Positions 61,473 through 64,000 of a stretch of DNA of 64,000 bases are shown piece after piece. Every line of letters begins with the position of its first letter. The first letter of the stretch is position 1. Source of the stretch: Bacteroidota bacterium. GTDB taxonomy: Bacteria; Bacteroidota; Bacteroidia; B-17B0; Aurantibacillaceae. The DNA lies in NCBI GenBank assembly GCA_013697245.1, contig JACCXH010000022.1, positions 1 through 64,000 of the forward strand. The letters run 5' to 3'. The translations under genes and the position numbers were made by a program. Below the pieces are notes generated by a model. It was not told the DNA's origin and ran no database searches. It saw only the letters and a list, made by a program, of their open reading frames with translations.

Positions 61473-61507
61473 TTACCAAAATGGTAATTAGTTACCAAAT
61501 TGGTAAC
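61473..61507. promoter_or_regulatory. tandem operators upstream of higBA
   Basis: TTACCAAAATGGTAA (61473-61487) and GTTACCAAATTGGTAAC (61491-61507), the second an 8-1-8 perfect palindrome; centres 19 bases apart. Typical HigA-type autoregulatory sites about 33 bases before higB. Confidence 0.8.
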
Positions 61508-61539
61508 TTATAGGGATATTTGTAGTATAAATACAAGGA

Positions 61540-61866
61540 ATGAATATTTATAACAAAAGCACAATAATTAAATTTTATAAAAAAGAGAGGAATGCCAAAC
61601 TGCCATTAGAAATTTGGCAAGAAGAAGTAAACTCAAAAACATGGAAAAGCCCTAACCAATTAAAACAAGAGTACAGGGCAAACATTAGCATCTTAAAAAA
61701 TGGAAGGGTTGTTTTTAATATAAAGGGAAATAATTATAGGTTGGTAGCCACCATTAATTGCGAAAACGAATGGCTTTTTATTAAATTTATAGGAACACAT
61801 AAAGAATATAATAAAAAGATGCCAATACAATTGAATATAGCAATAAGAAGAAAGAGAAAGAAATAA
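61540..61866 (+). CDS. higB: HigB-type mRNA interferase toxin
   Basis: 108 residues. HigB_toxin (PF09907)-like: LPLEIWQEEVNSKTWKSPNQ, KNGRVVFNIKGNNYRLVATI, WLFIKFIGTHKEYNK. RelE-like fold; in the family it cleaves translated mRNA. The toxin precedes the antitoxin, the reverse-order arrangement typical of higBA. Paired palindromic operators lie upstream. Confidence 0.93.
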   Translation: MNIYNKSTIIKFYKKERNAKLPLEIWQEEVNSKTWKSPNQLKQEYRANISILKNGRVVFNIKGNNYRLVATINCENEWLFIKFIGTHKEYNKKMPIQLNIAIRRKRKK

Positions 61867-61883
61867 CCACAATTAATCAAATC

Positions 61884-62240
61884 ATGTACGTACAGATAAT
61901 AAAAACCAAAACACAGTATGAAAAAGCTTTACAACGCTTTGAAAAAATATTTCATGCAAAAGCTAATACGAAAGAAGGAAACGAAGCGCAACTTTTAGCG
62001 CTTGTAATAAAAAATTACGAAGACAAACATTTTAAAATAGACTCACCAGATCCAGTTGAAGTAATAAAATACCGCATGGCGCAAATGAACCTTACAAAAA
62101 CACAGCTCGGCGAAATACTTGGGCACGCCACACGCGTGAGTGTAATTTTAAGCAAAAAAAGGAAACTCACCTTAGAAATGGTTCGCAACCTTCACAAAAA
62201 ACTTAATATCCCCTTAGAATCATTGGTTCAGGCTTATTAA
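61884..62240 (+). CDS. higA: HigA-type antitoxin
   Basis: 118 residues, starting 17 bases after higB. N-terminal helical toxin-binding part (YEKALQRFEKIFHAKANTKE), C-terminal Xre-like helix-turn-helix (VIKYRMAQMNLTKTQLGEIL-GHATRVSVILSKKRKLT). It neutralises HigB and represses the operon. Confidence 0.93.
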   Translation: MYVQIIKTKTQYEKALQRFEKIFHAKANTKEGNEAQLLALVIKNYEDKHFKIDSPDPVEVIKYRMAQMNLTKTQLGEILGHATRVSVILSKKRKLTLEMVRNLHKKLNIPLESLVQAY

Positions 62241-62574
62241 AGTATTATCTACGCTCTGGTAGATTTGCTAAAGGTGATGAAACACAGATGACACTGATTA
62301 TACGGATATTCACAGATTTTAAATTTGCTTTAACAAACACTTGTCTCCCTGATAGCTACCTTCAGTGCATCGTAGATTATCATTCAGAAAAAGCGGAAGA
62401 TTATGAAGCAAACTACGGTTCGATTTTTGGAGGCATAAAGCATAGATTATCAGTAATTTGAGATAATACTATTCTTGCGAATAGTTCAGAAATAAGTATA
62501 AGGGCAAAAAGTGGTTTTTTCATTTTTTAAATTGTTTACATTTATTTTTTTGTATAGAAATTCTCCAGTTTGTC
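62241..62574. other. 334-bp intergenic region with a repeat fragment and a tiny open frame
   Basis: ACACAGATGACACTGATTAT (from 62282) resembles fragments of dispersed CACAGAT-type repeats in Bacteroidota. A 57-codon frame (62288-62461, ending EANYGSIFGGIKHRLSVI) is present, but I see no family and no promoter, and its start lies in the repeat fragment, so I do not call it a gene. No terminator for higA was found. Confidence 0.4.
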
Positions 62575-64000
62575 TTAATGGCTCGCCCTATTTTTTTCTT
62601 CACTATTACTTTTTATTTCCCGTTGCTGCAATTTCAGTTTTCCAAATGTGTAATTTAAGCTAACGCTGATCCTGCGTGTATCCATCCTGAATGTACCCAC
62701 ATTATTTTGATCTTGAAATTTTGAAAAGGTATTGTACGTTCGGGTAAAAAAGATATCTGCAAAGGCCAATGAAATTGAAAGTTTCTGATTCATAAGCATT
62801 TTTTTTAAAGCCACATCTACGGCAGAACGACTTTTTACGTGATTAATACCTTCCAGAACTGGCGACTGGTAGTAAGCGTTTAATTCTATTTTAAAATCCT
62901 TTGGCAAGATAAATCGACTGAATAATCCGGGATTGAATCCTACTGTTGAAATTGAATAGGGCTGACCGTTAATATAACCATTCATGAAAATTGCGAATAC
63001 GGTAGCATTAACATTTAATGAGAACCATTTTTTAATGTCTTTTTGAAAAAATAAAGAATAGCTTGGTATATCTGCTTTTTTCAGATTGGCTGGATGTCCA
63101 ACTCTTACCTTTGTTGAATCGTTCTGCGTTGTGTAATCCATCATAACGTTATCAATTCTTGAATAAGAAAAAGTATGATACATGAAAGATTTGTATGAAT
63201 AGGTAAAGTCGACTGAAGTAATATATTCAGGACGCAGATATGGATTTCCCTCCCCAACAATCAATAAACTTTTTACAGTACGGAAGGGGTTGAATGAATT
63301 ATAGTCAGGACGGTTAATTCTCCGGTTAGCTGAAAGTTGAAAGTTGTGACTGTCAGATTTTTTGTACTCTAAGCTAATCATTGGAAATAAATTGAAATAT
63401 TGTCTTGTGTACCCAATACTATTAGTTTTACTCAATGCAGTAATTGAAGTATTTTCTGCTCTGACTCCGGCTTGTATAAAAATTTTTTTATACTGCTTGT
63501 TAAAATTAATATAGGCTGCACTTATATTTTCCTTGTATGAAAATTTATTGGTGTAGGTACTATCAAATTGATATGCACCAGTTGAATTATTCAAATTTTC
63601 AAACGTGTAATCGCTTGAAATATTTTGAGATGCTGCTTTTATTCCTGCTTCAATCTTTAGAGACTTAGTTATTTGCTTTTCAAAATCAAGTTTCGAAGAA
63701 AGAATAGAGAAAAGTAGTGTATTAGATGTGCGAAAAATTTTTGGCTGTAAAATTTCTTTTGAATTGCTATCTAAAAAATGATGGTCAAAAGAAGCTGCGT
63801 ATATATCCCAATATGGACTGTAATCAGCAGAGAAACGTAGTGTCGTTCCTAACGTATCAAACAGATGTTCTGCGTTAATATTAAAATCTGGATAAATCCA
63901 AGGGTTTGGCTTGCGAAATGAATAAGGCATGGCTCTATACCCCAAGCTATTATCACTAATAGTAAATGTAGCATTCCTATCATCATTTCCCAAACCAAAT
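62575..64000 (-). CDS. TonB-linked outer-membrane beta-barrel protein, 5' truncated by window
   Basis: The frame is open to the window edge, preceded in frame by FG, so 475 or more residues are only the C-terminal part. Repeated aromatic beta-strands, YPNFNINAEHLF-like, FSADYSPYWDIYAASFDHHF, RPDYNSFNPFRTVKSLLIVG, and a strand-ending pattern FRMDTRRISVSLNYTFG match the Bacteroidota outer membrane beta-barrel family (OMP_b-brl_3, PF14905), often carrying an N-terminal CarboxypepD_reg and plug. Transported substrate unknown. Confidence 0.85.
   Translation of the reverse strand, partial: FGLGNDDRNATFTISDNSLGYRAMPYSFRKPNPWIYPDFNINAEHLFDTLGTTLRFSADYSPYWDIYAASFDHHFLDSNSKEILQPKIFRTSNTLLFSILSSKLDFEKQITKSLKIEAGIKAASQNISSDYTFENLNNSTGAYQFDSTYTNKFSYKENISAAYINFNKQYKKIFIQAGVRAENTSITALSKTNSIGYTRQYFNLFPMISLEYKKSDSHNFQLSANRRINRPDYNSFNPFRTVKSLLIVGEGNPYLRPEYITSVDFTYSYKSFMYHTFSYSRIDNVMMDYTTQNDSTKVRVGHPANLKKADIPSYSLFFQKDIKKWFSLNVNATVFAIFMNGYINGQPYSISTVGFNPGLFSRFILPKDFKIELNAYYQSPVLEGINHVKSRSAVDVALKKMLMNQKLSISLAFADIFFTRTYNTFSKFQDQNNVGTFRMDTRRISVSLNYTFGKLKLQQREIKSNSEEKNRASH

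Noticed and set aside
62288-62461. 57-codon open frame
   Set aside because: Starts in a repeat-like fragment, no family, no promoter; compatible with chance in AT-rich DNA.

Overview
The window comes from a low-GC member of the Bacteroidota; I cannot place it below phylum. The signs are several proteins with type IX secretion (T9SS) C-terminal sorting domains, a gliding-associated C-terminal domain on a large repeat adhesin, a PorP/SprF-like protein, the long form of IspH, the bacillithiol-linked YtxJ, and promoters of the form TAnnTTTG with an upstream TTTG. TTG start codons are common. I saw no rRNA, tRNA, CRISPR array or recognisable insertion sequence.

1-4.4 kb looks like a decayed mobile-element segment: a truncated outer-membrane protein remnant, then a leftward block of small genes (zinc-finger protein, coiled-coil proteins, two excisionase-like helix-turn-helix proteins, one unknown). 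The zinc-finger gene carries about ten copies of an iteron-like DNA motif. A leftward tyrosine integrase with unusual active-site residues lies at 11.5-12.7 kb and may belong to the same element; this is inference. Between them are an imelysin/di-heme oxidoreductase pair, a cytochrome P460-like lipoprotein, and an orphan histidine kinase flanked by two STAS-like proteins.

13-33 kb is mainly surface and secretion biology: S1/P1 nuclease, PorP/SprF-like protein, a second orphan kinase, a DUF3616-like T9SS protein, a SprB-repeat adhesin, a divergent cold-shock protein, and a leftward operon of two secreted phosphatases, a glycine-rich T9SS protein and a cytochrome c peroxidase. Then come a small tyrosine phosphatase and a bacterial pentameric ligand-gated channel homologue.

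33.9-43.4 kb holds an ECF-sigma operon, a DUF255 thioredoxin-fold protein, ytxJ, a GIY-YIG gene bracketed by inverted covarying hairpins, and the rplM-rpsI-rpsB-tsf-pyrH block with its promoter and terminators.

43.6-51.1 kb is the most unusual part. Five tandem, touching or overlapping paralogues each carry a signal peptide, periplasmic TPRs, one membrane helix and a cytoplasmic coiled coil that ends in the short linker which in relatives leads into a SpoIIE/PP2C phosphatase. None of the five has the phosphatase. A complete TPR-SpoIIE protein with the same layout lies at 53.6-55.6 kb on the other strand. I propose a multi-sensor, single-output signalling locus.

51-64 kb holds tatD, a T9SS protein, a TetR regulator with operator-like sites, an exonuclease, ispH, xerD, aroQ, a second GIY-YIG gene embedded in REP-like repeats, a YtxH protein, a palindromic MITE-like element, a TsaC/YrdC protein, a higBA toxin-antitoxin operon with paired operators, and the 3' part of a TonB-linked outer-membrane barrel that runs off the window.
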